From Roseicella frigidaeris (GTDB lineage: Bacteria > Pseudomonadota > Alphaproteobacteria > Acetobacterales > Acetobacteraceae): a stretch of DNA of 64,000 nt. Below the pieces are notes generated by a model. The model was not told the origin of the DNA and ran no database searches. It saw nothing but the letters and a program-made list of their open reading frames with translations. This document shows positions 16,985 through 25,971 of the stretch, one piece after another. The position numbers and the translations under genes were made by a program. The stretch's first letter is position 1, and every line of letters starts with the position of its first letter. The stretch spans positions 248,001 through 312,000 of the forward strand of contig NZ_QLIX01000004.1 of NCBI RefSeq assembly GCF_003258945.1, written 5' to 3'.

Positions 16985-18397
16985 TCAGCCCGGCGCCAGG
17001 CCGAGCGCCTGGTTCAGCCGGCTGCGCGCCCGCCCGACATCCACCTCCGCCCGCGCATCCACCGCCGCCGCCTCGATCTGCAGCTGGCGGATGCGGAACA
17101 GGTCGAAGGCGCCGATCTCGCCGGAGCGGAAGGCGGTGCGGCCGGCGGCGAGCTGGCGTTCCGCCACCGCCCGCCGGTCGGCCGCGAGCTGCCGCGCCCG
17201 CTCCGTCGCGCCGAGGCCGAGGCGCGCCAGCCGGATCTCGCCCTCGACCAGGCGGCGGGCCTGCAGCAGCTCGCCCTCGGCCCGGGTGCGCTCCGCCTCG
17301 GCATCCGCCCGCCGCGGGGCGTTGCGCGCCTCGGTCGGCAGCGGGATGCGGACGCGCAGGCCGAGCGAGGTGCCGTTCTCGGTCACCGGCCCGCCCTGGC
17401 CGCGGGTGAAGAGGCCGAGCTCGGGGTTGTCGATCGGCGTCGCCGCCACCAGCCGGGCGCGCGCCTCGGCGGTGGCGAGCGCCGCCTCGGCGGCGCGGAT
17501 CGCCGGATGCGCCTCGCCATTCGCCGGCCCGCCGAGGGGCCGTGGCACCCGGCCGCCCGCCTCGAAGGCGGCCTCGCTGCCGCCGGTCAGCGTGCGGTAG
17601 GCGGCGCGGGCGGCAGCCACCGCCGCCTCGGCGCGGGCGAGGTCGAGCTCGGCCGTCAGCTCCTCGTTGCGGGTGAGCAGCGCCTCGGTCGCCGGGATGT
17701 CGCCCAGCTCGACGCGGCGCTGCACGTCGCGGCCGATGTCGCGCGCGGTGGCGAGCCGGTCGCGCGCCACCCGCCACTCGCTCTCGGCCAGGCCGACCGC
17801 CCAATAGGCGTCGCGCAACTGGGCGGCGAGCTCGAGCCGGCGGAGGGCGAAGCGGCGCTCCTGCTCCTCGACGCCGGCATTGACCGTGCCGGCGAGGGCG
17901 CTGCGCTGGCCCGGCAGCCAGAGCGGGGCGCCGATCTCGACATCCCATTCATTGGCCAGGCGCGGGCCGCGCGTGTCCGAGCGGAAGGAGCTGCCGATGG
18001 CCGGCGAGCCGGCGATGGGCGAGCGGACCTGGGCGTCGCGCGCCCGCACCGCCTCGCGCTGGCCGCGAATCGCCCGCGCCCCGGCATCGATGGCGAGCGC
18101 GGCGTCGAGATCCTCGGCGAGGCCCGCGGCCTCGGCCGGGGCGGCGCGCGCGACCTCCGGCGCCGGGGCGGGCTGGCCGCGCCGGCCGGGGCGGGGGGCG
18201 CGCCGCTCGGGCGGCGTCTCGGGCGGCTGCGGCGGGCGCTGCGCCACCGGCGGCACGGGCCGCGCCTGCGGCGCCGCGAGATCCGGATAGGAGCGGAGCG
18301 GCGGCCGCGCGAGCGGCGTCTGCTGCGCCGCCAGGTCCGAGGGCGTGGCCGCGAGCAGGGCGGCGGCGCCGAGCGCGGCGAGGAGCGGGCGTCGCAT
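16985..18397 (-). CDS. TolC-family outer-membrane efflux channel
   Basis: A 470-residue protein with a signal peptide ending at DLAAQQ, a proline-rich linker (residues about 30-80), and two long helical repeats of the outer-membrane efflux protein fold (for example RDAYWAVGLAESEWRVARDRLATA and the C-terminal GEIGAFDLFRIRQLQIEAAAVDA). It is the third gene of an adaptor-pump-channel set and starts 5 nt after the pump stop. The proline-rich linker is unusually long for this family. Confidence 0.9.
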   Translation of the reverse strand: MRRPLLAALGAAALLAATPSDLAAQQTPLARPPLRSYPDLAAPQARPVPPVAQRPPQPPETPPERRAPRPGRRGQPAPAPEVARAAPAEAAGLAEDLDAALAIDAGARAIRGQREAVRARDAQVRSPIAGSPAIGSSFRSDTRGPRLANEWDVEIGAPLWLPGQRSALAGTVNAGVEEQERRFALRRLELAAQLRDAYWAVGLAESEWRVARDRLATARDIGRDVQRRVELGDIPATEALLTRNEELTAELDLARAEAAVAAARAAYRTLTGGSEAAFEAGGRVPRPLGGPANGEAHPAIRAAEAALATAEARARLVAATPIDNPELGLFTRGQGGPVTENGTSLGLRVRIPLPTEARNAPRRADAEAERTRAEGELLQARRLVEGEIRLARLGLGATERARQLAADRRAVAERQLAAGRTAFRSGEIGAFDLFRIRQLQIEAAAVDARAEVDVGRARSRLNQALGLAPG

Positions 18398-18402
18398 GGC
18401 GG

Positions 18403-21400
18403 CTACTTCGCCACCGCCGGACGGCGCGCCTCGGCCGGCGGCGCGGGGAGCGGCGTCCCATCGGCGGCGGCCGAGGGCGCCGCCGCCCCCTCCTCCGCCG
18501 CCTCGCCCCGGACCGCGAAGCGGGCATAGAGGATCGGCAGCAGCACCAGGGTGAGGACCGTCGCGGTGACCAGCCCGCCGATGACGACGACGGCGAGCGG
18601 CCGCTGGATCTCCGAGCCCGGCCCCTCGGCGAAGAGGAAGGGCACCAGGCCGAAGGCGGCGATGGTCGCGGTCAGCGTCACCGGCGTCATGCGCCGCCGC
18701 GCGCCCTCCAGCACCGCCTCCTGCAGGCCGAGCCCGGTTTCGGCGATCAGGCGGTTGATGTAGGAGATCAGCACCACGCCGTTCAGCACCGCGATGCCGA
18801 TGAGGGCGATGAAGCCGACCGAGGCGGGGACGGAGAGGAACTCGCCCGAGAGGTAGAGGCCGATGATGCCGCCGATCGCCGCGAAGGGCACGTTGCAGAA
18901 CACCAGCAGCGCCTCGCGCACCGAGTTGAAGGTGAAGTAGAGCAGCAGGAAGATCAGGGCGAGGGCGATGGGCACGACGACGGCCAGCCGGGCCGAGGCG
19001 CGCTGCTGGTTCTCGAACTGCCCGCCCCATTCCAGCCGGTAGCCGGCCGGCAGCTTCACCTGCTGCGCCACCGCCGCCTGCGCCTCGGCGACGAAGCCGA
19101 CCAGATCGCGGCCGCGGACATTGGAGAGGATGGTGGCGTAGCGCTGCGTGCCCTCGCGGATCACCTGGATCGGGCCCTCCTCCTCCGAGATCTTCGCCAC
19201 CTGCGACAGGGCGACGGTGCGGCCGCCCGGCAGGGCCAGCATGACGCGCGAGAGGTCGGCCGCCGAGCGGCGCAGGCTGCCCTCGCCGCGCAGCACCAGC
19301 GGGATGCGCCGCTCCTGCTCCAACACGATGCCGAGCTCGCGGCCATCCACCCAGACGCGCAGCGCCTGCTGCACGTCCCGCACGTTCAGGCCGAGGCGCC
19401 CGACATTGAAGCGGTCGATCTCGACCTTGAGATACTTCATGCCCTCGTTGCGCAGGGCGAAGACCTCCGAGGAGCCGTGGATGCCCTCGACCAGCTTCTC
19501 GATCTCGGTTGCGATCCGGTTGAGCTCGGGGATGGAGTAGCCGAAGACCTTGATCACCACGTCGCCGCGGGCGCCGATGATCATCTCCTGCACCCGCATG
19601 TCGATCGGCTGGTTGATCGCGTAGCTGATGCCCGGGATGTGGTCGAGCACCTTCCGCAGCTCGTTGACCACGAAGTCCGGGTTCTTCGGCTCGCGCCACT
19701 CCGAGCGCGGCTTGATGTCGAGGAAGAGGTCGCTGTCGTTCAGCCCGACCGGGTCGATGCCGATCTCGTCGGCGCCGGCGCGGCCCATCATGCCGCGCAC
19801 CTCCGGCACCGCGGCCATGATCTGCTGCTGGATCATGAGGTCGGTGGCGGCCGCCGATTCGACGTTGATCGTCGGGTGCTTGCGCACGGTGATGACCGGC
19901 GTGCCCTCATCCATCACCGGCATGAAGGTGGAGCCGATGCGGGTGAAGAGGAAGCCGGCCAGCACCAGCCCGGCCAGCGCCGCGGCGCCCACCTTCATCG
20001 GGTTGCGCATCGCCCAGGCGAGGAAGGGGTCGTAGACCCGGTGCAGCAGCCGCACCAGCCAGGGCTCCCGCGTATGGCCGCCGACCTTGAGCAGCGTCGC
20101 GGCCAGGGCCGGGACGAAGGTGAGCGAGAGGAACAGCGCCGCGCAGAGGGCGAAGGCGATGGTCAGCGCGACCGGCGCGAAGAGCCGCCCCTCCAGCCCC
20201 TGCAGCGAGAGCAGGGGCAGGAAGACGGTGATGATGATGATGACGCCCGAGACCAGCGGCACCGCCACCTCGCGCACCGCCTCGGCGGTGATGCGCATGC
20301 GGCCGCGGTAGTCGGCCCGGCCATGCGCGGTGCCGAGCTTGTGCGCCGTGTTCTCGACGATGACCACGGCGCAGTCCACCAGCAGGCCGATGGCGATGGC
20401 CAGGCCGCCGAGCGACATGATGTTGGCCGAGATGCCGGTCATGCGCATGACGCCGAAGGTGGTGAGGACGGCGAGCGGCAGGGAGAGCGAGACGACGAGC
20501 GCGGCGCGCAGGTTGCCGAGGAACAGTATCAGCAGCACGACGACGAGGGCGATCGCCTCCAGCAGCACCTTCTGCACCGTCCAGACCGCCTTCTCGATCA
20601 GCTCGTTGCGGTCGTAGAAGATGTCGATCTTGACGCCCTCGGGCAGGGTCTTCTGGATCTCCGCCAGCTTCGCCTTGGCGTTGTTCACCACCGTCTTGGC
20701 ATTGGCGCCGCGGAGGCCGAGCACGATGCCCCAGACCGCCTCGCCCTCACCGTTGCGGGTGACGACGCCGTTGCGCGCCAGCGCCCCGAAGCGGACATCG
20801 GCGATGTCGGAGACCCGCACCACCCCGGTCGGATGCGCGGCGACGACGATGTGGCGGATGTCGTCGAGGTTGCGGATGCGGCCCTCGGCGCGCACCAGCA
20901 GCGCCTCCTCGCCGTCGCGCACCCGGCCGGCGCCGTCGTTGCGGTTGTTCTCGCCGAGCGCGTTGGCCAGCATCTCGGTGGTGATGCCGCGCGCCGCCAT
21001 CGCCGCCGGGTCGGGCGCCACCTCGTAGGTGCGGACGAAGCCGCCGAGGGTGTTCACGTCGGCGATGCCGGGCAGGCCGCGGAGCTGCGGCCGGATCACC
21101 CAATCGAGGATGGTCCGCCGCGCCATGGGGGAGATGCTGCCGCCCTCGAGGGTGAACATCAGCATCTCGCCGAGCGGCGTGACCACCGGCGCGAGGCCGC
21201 CCGAGACGCCGTCCGGGAATTGCGATTCCAGATCGTCGAGCCGCTGGTCCACCTGCGTGCGGGCCCAGTAGACATCCGTGCCGGGAGCGAATTCGAAGGT
21301 CATCAGCGCGATGGCGTAGCGCGTGATGGAGCGGATCCCGACCAGGTTCGGGATGCCGCGCATGGCGATCTCGATCGGGTTGGTGATCTGCGCCTCCAGC

Positions 21401-21579
21401 TCCTCGGGCGGCAGGCCGGGCGCCTGCATCGCCACCAGCACCTGGGTGGGCGAGACATCGGGGAAGGCGTCGATCGGCAGCTTGCGGTAGGAATCGACGC
21501 CCCAGACGATCAGGCCGAGGGTGACGAGCAGCACGATCAGCCGCTGGCGCAGCGCCAGCGCGACGAGACGTCCGAGCAT
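18403..21579 (-). CDS. RND efflux pump of the CusA/CzcA heavy-metal type
   Basis: A 1058-residue inner-membrane pump with the family opening ALRQRLIVLLVTLGLIVWG, then the PIDAFPDVSPTQVLV and VVTPLGEMLMF segments, and two sets of transmembrane helices around large periplasmic loops. The LLVDCAVVIVEN stretch (GxxVDxxxVxxEN type) is the helix-4 proton-relay region of the heavy-metal RND branch. It uses the proton gradient to expel substrate through the adjacent adaptor and channel. Metal versus organic substrate is not decidable: methionine-rich metal sites are not obvious. No metal-responsive regulator is next to it. Confidence 0.92.
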   Translation of the reverse strand: MLGRLVALALRQRLIVLLVTLGLIVWGVDSYRKLPIDAFPDVSPTQVLVAMQAPGLPPEELEAQITNPIEIAMRGIPNLVGIRSITRYAIALMTFEFAPGTDVYWARTQVDQRLDDLESQFPDGVSGGLAPVVTPLGEMLMFTLEGGSISPMARRTILDWVIRPQLRGLPGIADVNTLGGFVRTYEVAPDPAAMAARGITTEMLANALGENNRNDGAGRVRDGEEALLVRAEGRIRNLDDIRHIVVAAHPTGVVRVSDIADVRFGALARNGVVTRNGEGEAVWGIVLGLRGANAKTVVNNAKAKLAEIQKTLPEGVKIDIFYDRNELIEKAVWTVQKVLLEAIALVVVLLILFLGNLRAALVVSLSLPLAVLTTFGVMRMTGISANIMSLGGLAIAIGLLVDCAVVIVENTAHKLGTAHGRADYRGRMRITAEAVREVAVPLVSGVIIIITVFLPLLSLQGLEGRLFAPVALTIAFALCAALFLSLTFVPALAATLLKVGGHTREPWLVRLLHRVYDPFLAWAMRNPMKVGAAALAGLVLAGFLFTRIGSTFMPVMDEGTPVITVRKHPTINVESAAATDLMIQQQIMAAVPEVRGMMGRAGADEIGIDPVGLNDSDLFLDIKPRSEWREPKNPDFVVNELRKVLDHIPGISYAINQPIDMRVQEMIIGARGDVVIKVFGYSIPELNRIATEIEKLVEGIHGSSEVFALRNEGMKYLKVEIDRFNVGRLGLNVRDVQQALRVWVDGRELGIVLEQERRIPLVLRGEGSLRRSAADLSRVMLALPGGRTVALSQVAKISEEEGPIQVIREGTQRYATILSNVRGRDLVGFVAEAQAAVAQQVKLPAGYRLEWGGQFENQQRASARLAVVVPIALALIFLLLYFTFNSVREALLVFCNVPFAAIGGIIGLYLSGEFLSVPASVGFIALIGIAVLNGVVLISYINRLIAETGLGLQEAVLEGARRRMTPVTLTATIAAFGLVPFLFAEGPGSEIQRPLAVVVIGGLVTATVLTLVLLPILYARFAVRGEAAEEGAAAPSAAADGTPLPAPPAEARRPAVAK

Positions 21580-21586
21580 GCCCGGT

Positions 21587-22720
21587 TCAGCCCCCGTAGA
21601 CTTCGGTGAGTTCGGCGAGCAGCGTCAGGATGCCGCGGGTGGCCACCTGGTCATCCAGCGTGAGGCCGGCGCGGATCGAGCTGGCGCTGGGGCTCTCGGA
21701 GATCACCGTCACCGGCTTGGCGCGGAAGCCGTCGGCGGATTTCACGAAGACCCAGGACCGGCCGGCATGCCGCACCACCGCCCCGGCCGGCACGCTCCAT
21801 TGCGGCGTGCCGTTCGGCCGCAGCGCGACGGCGGCGGTGACCACCTGGCCTGGGCGCAACGTCTCCGCCCCGTCGGCGACCTCGACCACCGCGGTGACGC
21901 TCTGCGTCGCCGGGTCGACGCTGCGGCCGAGGCGGATCACCTCGCCCTGCGCGGCGGTGCCGGGGATGCTCATCCGCGTGCCGGGCTCGATCGCCATCGC
22001 CTGCGGCAGCGGCACCTGCAGGTTGACCCAGAGCGGCTTCAGCCGGGCGATGGAGAAGAGCGGGGCGGAGGCGGCGACGCGCTCGCCGGCGCTGGTCCGG
22101 GTCTCCAGCACCACGCCGTCCTCGGGCGCGGTGACGGTGAGGGCGGCGGCCATGCGCCGGGTCTTGCGCACGGCCTGGATGTCGGGTTCCGCCATGCCGA
22201 GCAGGGCGAGCATCTGCTCGCGCTCCTGCAGGTTGGTGCGGGCGAATTCGTGGTCGGCGCGGGTGGTCAGCAGCCGCCGCTCGGCGATGATCCGCTCGCG
22301 GTACATCTGCTCGTCGCGCGCCAGGCGCTGCTTCGCCAGCTCCTCGGCCGAGAGGGCCTGGAGATAGGTGCGCTGCGCCTCCAGCAGGTCGGTGCTGCGC
22401 AGCCGGGCCAGCGCCTCGCCGGCCTTCACCGGCTCGTTCGGCGCCACCAGCACGGTCTCGACCAGGCCGGCCGCGGGGGCGGCGACGATGCGGAGCTGCT
22501 GCGGCGGCACGGCGACGGTTCCGGGCAGCATGGTCTGCGCCGTCCCGGCCTCCGCCTGCACCCGCGTGACATCGATGCCCGCGGCACGGGCGCGCCGTTC
22601 ATCCATCGGGATGAGGATCTCGCCCGTCGGACCTTCGGCCGCGCGCAAGGGCATGGCCGGCGCAAGCGCCGCCAAGGCCAGCACGCAGAGCCACCGCCGC
22701 GCCGCATTCCCAGAAAACAC
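21587..22720 (-). CDS. RND efflux membrane-fusion (adaptor) protein, CusB-like
   Basis: About 377 residues from a GTG at 22720 (GGGGG 8 nt upstream). The N terminus has a hydrophobic export segment (WLCVLALAALAPAMPLRA). The core has barrel-sandwich and hairpin segments (GLVETVLVAPNEPVKAGEALARL, LKPLWVNLQVPLP) and a C-terminal membrane-proximal domain. The frame is open to 22825, but that part is not family-like. It is first in the three-gene efflux operon, 7 nt ahead of the pump. The 243-nt gap upstream is shared with the divergent dehydrogenase operon. Confidence 0.88.
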   Translation of the reverse strand: MFSGNAARRWLCVLALAALAPAMPLRAAEGPTGEILIPMDERRARAAGIDVTRVQAEAGTAQTMLPGTVAVPPQQLRIVAAPAAGLVETVLVAPNEPVKAGEALARLRSTDLLEAQRTYLQALSAEELAKQRLARDEQMYRERIIAERRLLTTRADHEFARTNLQEREQMLALLGMAEPDIQAVRKTRRMAAALTVTAPEDGVVLETRTSAGERVAASAPLFSIARLKPLWVNLQVPLPQAMAIEPGTRMSIPGTAAQGEVIRLGRSVDPATQSVTAVVEVADGAETLRPGQVVTAAVALRPNGTPQWSVPAGAVVRHAGRSWVFVKSADGFRAKPVTVISESPSASSIRAGLTLDDQVATRGILTLLAELTEVYGG

Positions 22721-22963
22721 AGGTTCAGCCCCCAAAACATGCCGGGATTGGGAGGCGCACGGCTCAGCACCCAATGGTGTGCGTGCCGATAGCCCAAACT
22801 GCTCAACTGGCACGCGTCGGCACAATTAGGTCCTCTTCACCGGACGCGCCGCCTTGCGACGGTCTGCAACGCCGGCCGACACGCGGGATAATGGACGCTT
22901 TGTAAGGTATTTCAACCCCTCCGAGTTTGGCGTAGGGATCACGCAGCCGAGAAGGAAAGCCGC

Positions 22964-23713
22964 ATGATCGTCCTCGTCACCGGCGCGACCGCCGGGTTTG
23001 GCCTTGCCATCGCGCGTCGCTTCGCCGCCGACGGGGCCCGCATCGTGGCGGTCGGCCGCCGGCAGGCGCGGCTGGCGGCGCTGGCCGAGGAGCTGGGCGC
23101 CGAGCGGGTGCATGCGTTGCCGCTCGACATCGCCGACCGCGCCGCGGTGGAAACGGCCCTCGCCGCCCTGCCGGACGGCTTTGCCGCGATCGACCTGTTG
23201 GTGAACAATGCCGGCCTCGCCCTTGGGTTGGAACCGGCGCAGTCGGCTCGCCTCGATGATTGGGAGGCCATGGTCGATACGAATGTGAAGGGGCTGCTCT
23301 ACGTCACCCGCGCCGTGCTGCCGGGCATGGTGGCGCGCGACCGCGGCCATGTGGTCAATATCGGCTCGACCGCCGGCGAATGGCCCTATCCCGGCGGCAA
23401 TGTCTATGGCGCGACCAAGGCCTTCGTCCGGCAGTTCAGCCTGAACCTCCGCGCCGACCTCTTCGGGACCCGGGTGCGGGTGACGGAGATCGAGCCCGGC
23501 CTGGTCGGCGGCACCGAGTTCTCCGCCATCCGCTTCGGCGGCGACGCCGCGAAGGCCGCGGGCGTCTATGCCGGGACCGAGCCGCTGACGCCCGAGGACA
23601 TCGCCGATACCGTGCACTGGGTGGCGACGCGGCCGGCGCGGGTGAACGTCAACACCCTGCAGGTGATGCCGGTGGTGCAGAGCTTCGGGCCGCTGCGCGT
23701 CCATCGCGAATGA
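22964..23713 (+). CDS. YdfG-like short-chain dehydrogenase (3-hydroxy acid dehydrogenase type)
   Basis: A 249-residue classical SDR. The cofactor turn is TGATAGFG (residues 6-13), NNAG is at 81-84, and the catalytic triad is S135/Y148/K152. The EPGLVGGTEFS loop matches the YdfG group, which oxidises serine, 3-hydroxypropionate and other 3-hydroxy acids. It is first in a tightly coupled operon: its stop overlaps the ATG of the P450 gene by 4 nt. The operon context suggests its real substrate may be the product of that P450. Confidence 0.92.
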   Translation: MIVLVTGATAGFGLAIARRFAADGARIVAVGRRQARLAALAEELGAERVHALPLDIADRAAVETALAALPDGFAAIDLLVNNAGLALGLEPAQSARLDDWEAMVDTNVKGLLYVTRAVLPGMVARDRGHVVNIGSTAGEWPYPGGNVYGATKAFVRQFSLNLRADLFGTRVRVTEIEPGLVGGTEFSAIRFGGDAAKAAGVYAGTEPLTPEDIADTVHWVATRPARVNVNTLQVMPVVQSFGPLRVHRE

Positions 23714-25071
23714 ACGGCGTGTCCGGCTTCTTCGTCCCCCCCTATCCGGAGCGGCCGAAATCCCGCCTGCCGCTGCCCGAGCTGCTGCGGAGGGCGCGGC
23801 GCAGCTTCCTCGAAGTGTGGCTCGACGCGCATTTCGAGCAGGAGATGATCCCGACCCGGCTGCTCGCCCGGCGGATCCTCATCTGCAACAGCCCGGACAG
23901 CGTGCAGGACGCCTTCATCGACCAGCACGCGGCGCTGGAGCGGAAGAGCCCGCAGATGCGCCATGCGCTGGAGCCGCTGCTCGGCGACGGGCTGTTCATC
24001 TCGGACGGGCTGGTCTGGAAGGAGCGGCGGCGGGTGGTCGCCGCCGTCACCCATCCCTCGCGCCTCGCCTCGCTGACGCCGGTGATGACCGAGGTCGCCG
24101 CGGAGTTCCGCGAGGCCTGGCGGGCGCGGCCGGCGGGGCAGCCGCTCGACCTGCTCGCCGCCATGGGCCAGCTCGCGGCCGAGGTGATCTGCCGCACCCT
24201 CTTCGGCCGCCGGCTCGGCGGCGAGGCGGCGGCGACGGTGGTGCAGGCCTTCGCCCGCTACCAGGCGCGGATCGGCCATCTCGACCTGTTCAGCGTGCTC
24301 GGCCTGCCGGACTGGCTGCCGCGGCGGCGCGGCGGCGTGACCGCGGAGGTGCGGCAAATCCATGCCGTGATCGAGGGGCTGGTGCAGGAGGCCATGCAGG
24401 GAGGCGAGGCCTCGCTGATCCGCGCCATGGCCGAGGCGGCGCTGCCGGGCAGCGGCCGGCCGATGGATGCCACCGCCTTCCGCAACGAGGCGGCGACGCT
24501 CTTCATGGCCGGGCACGAGACCACGGCCAATGCCCTGGCCTGGGCCTTCTACCTGCTTTCCCAGGCGCCGGCGGCGGAGGCGCGGGCGGTGGCCGAGGCG
24601 GGCGCCCTCGGCGGCCGCGCCGCCACCTGGGAGGACCTGCCGCGCCTGCCCTTCCTCCGTGCCGTGGTCGAGGAGACGCTCCGGCTCTACCCGCCGGTGC
24701 CGCTGCTGGCGCGGCAGGCGCAGGAGAGCATCACCATCGCCGGCCATGCGGTGCATCCCGGCGACCTCGTCATGGTGGTGCCCTGGCTGCTGCACCGGCA
24801 CCGGCGCTGGTGGCGCTGGCCGGACCAGTTCCTGCCCGACCGCTTCCTGCCCGGCGGGCCGGAGCGGCCGCGCCATGCCTACGTCCCCTTCAGCCTCGGT
24901 CCGCGGGTCTGCACCGGCATGGGCTTCGGCCTCGCCGAGGCGGTGATCGTGCTGGCGACGCTGCTGCCCGCCTTCCATCTGCGCCTCGCCCCGGGCGCCC
25001 GGGTCTTCCCGGTCTGCCGGCTGACCCTGCGGCCGGGCGAGGCGCTGCCGATGCTGCTGACGCCGCGATGA
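23710..25071 (+). CDS. Cytochrome P450 (CYP102/CYP4-like architecture, no reductase)
   Basis: A 453-residue P450. The I-helix is AGHETT (267-272), the K-helix EETLRLYPP has E321/R325-type ExxR, and the heme loop FSLGPRVCTG has its thiolate at C401. The overall sequence (HRRWWRWPDQFLPDRF before the heme) fits the fatty-acid-hydroxylase-like group rather than the camphor-type P450 at 6888. No fused reductase and no N-terminal membrane anchor. It is coupled by 4-nt overlaps to both neighbours, which implies equal expression with the dehydrogenase and acyltransferase. Confidence 0.93.
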   Translation: MNGVSGFFVPPYPERPKSRLPLPELLRRARRSFLEVWLDAHFEQEMIPTRLLARRILICNSPDSVQDAFIDQHAALERKSPQMRHALEPLLGDGLFISDGLVWKERRRVVAAVTHPSRLASLTPVMTEVAAEFREAWRARPAGQPLDLLAAMGQLAAEVICRTLFGRRLGGEAAATVVQAFARYQARIGHLDLFSVLGLPDWLPRRRGGVTAEVRQIHAVIEGLVQEAMQGGEASLIRAMAEAALPGSGRPMDATAFRNEAATLFMAGHETTANALAWAFYLLSQAPAAEARAVAEAGALGGRAATWEDLPRLPFLRAVVEETLRLYPPVPLLARQAQESITIAGHAVHPGDLVMVVPWLLHRHRRWWRWPDQFLPDRFLPGGPERPRHAYVPFSLGPRVCTGMGFGLAEAVIVLATLLPAFHLRLAPGARVFPVCRLTLRPGEALPMLLTPR

Positions 25072-25946
25072 CGCCGCGCCGGTGGCTGGTGGGCGGCTTC
25101 GACCGCGGCGTGGCCGCGGCCATGCGGCACCTGCCGACGCCGGCCGGCCAGGCCCTGGCCGGCGCCATCGCCCGCCACGTGGCGCCAAGGCTCTATCCCC
25201 GGCTGGACGCCATGGCGCGGGCGGCGGTGCCGCGGCTGCGGCCCGACCTCGCCCCGGATGCGGCGGTCGCGGCGCTGTGGGATGCGACCACCCGCACCGC
25301 CTGCGAGGTCCCCTGCTACATCCGCCTGCATGACGAGGGGCGGGTGACGATGCGGGGCGAGGCGGCGCTGCTGGCGCTGCACCGGGACCGGCGGCCGGTG
25401 ATCCTCGCCGGGCTGCATCTGGGCAATTGGGAGATCCTCGGCCTGGCGGCGCACCGGCTCGACATCCCGGTCGCGGTGGTGCACGACCCGCCGCCGGCGG
25501 CCGAGTTCCGCGGCCAGCTGCTGGTGCGCGAGCGGCTGCGCGCCGGCGCCCGCCTGCTGCCGCTCGGCCGCGAGGCGACCTGGCCGGCGCTGCGGGCGGT
25601 GCGGGAGGGCCGCGAGATTCTCTATATGCTGGTGGACGAGGTCACCGAGGGCCGGGTGATGGCGCCGCGCCTCGGCCGGGCGGCGCCGCTCGGCGGCAAC
25701 CTCGTGCAGGCGGTGAAGCTGGCCCGGCTGGCGGGCGCGGCGATCCTCCCCGCCTATGCGCTGCGCCTGCCCGGGCCGGCGGGCGACCCGCGCTTCGAGG
25801 CCTGCTTCCTGCCGCCGATCGAGGTGCCGCGCACCGCCGACCGGGCGGCGGATGTCGCGGCGGGGACCGCCGCGCTCGATGCGGCGATCACCCCGGCGGT
25901 GCTGCGCCACCTCGAGCAGTGGTTCCCCCTGCTCTACTGGCGCTGA
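25068..25946 (+). CDS. LpxL/HtrB-like lysophospholipid acyltransferase
   Basis: A 292-residue protein with the HxxxxE acyltransferase motif HLGNWE (H117/E122), then DEVTEGRVMAPRLGRAAPLGGN and a C-terminal EQWFPLLYWR. Those are the landmarks of the lipid A late acyltransferase superfamily. In this operon an acyl chain oxidised by the P450 and dehydrogenase could be transferred to a lipid or other acceptor; that is inference. It lacks the usual N-terminal transmembrane helix of LpxL, so it may be peripheral. Its ATG overlaps the P450 stop by 4 nt. A true lpxL role cannot be excluded. Confidence 0.87.
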   Translation: MTPRRWLVGGFDRGVAAAMRHLPTPAGQALAGAIARHVAPRLYPRLDAMARAAVPRLRPDLAPDAAVAALWDATTRTACEVPCYIRLHDEGRVTMRGEAALLALHRDRRPVILAGLHLGNWEILGLAAHRLDIPVAVVHDPPPAAEFRGQLLVRERLRAGARLLPLGREATWPALRAVREGREILYMLVDEVTEGRVMAPRLGRAAPLGGNLVQAVKLARLAGAAILPAYALRLPGPAGDPRFEACFLPPIEVPRTADRAADVAAGTAALDAAITPAVLRHLEQWFPLLYWR

Positions 25947-25971
25947 GGCCGACCCGGGAGCCGGGATGGAC

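Noticed and set aside
25953-25965. CCCGG-GAG-CCGGG hairpin between convergent genes as a terminator
   Set aside because: Only 5 bp and expected by chance in this base composition.
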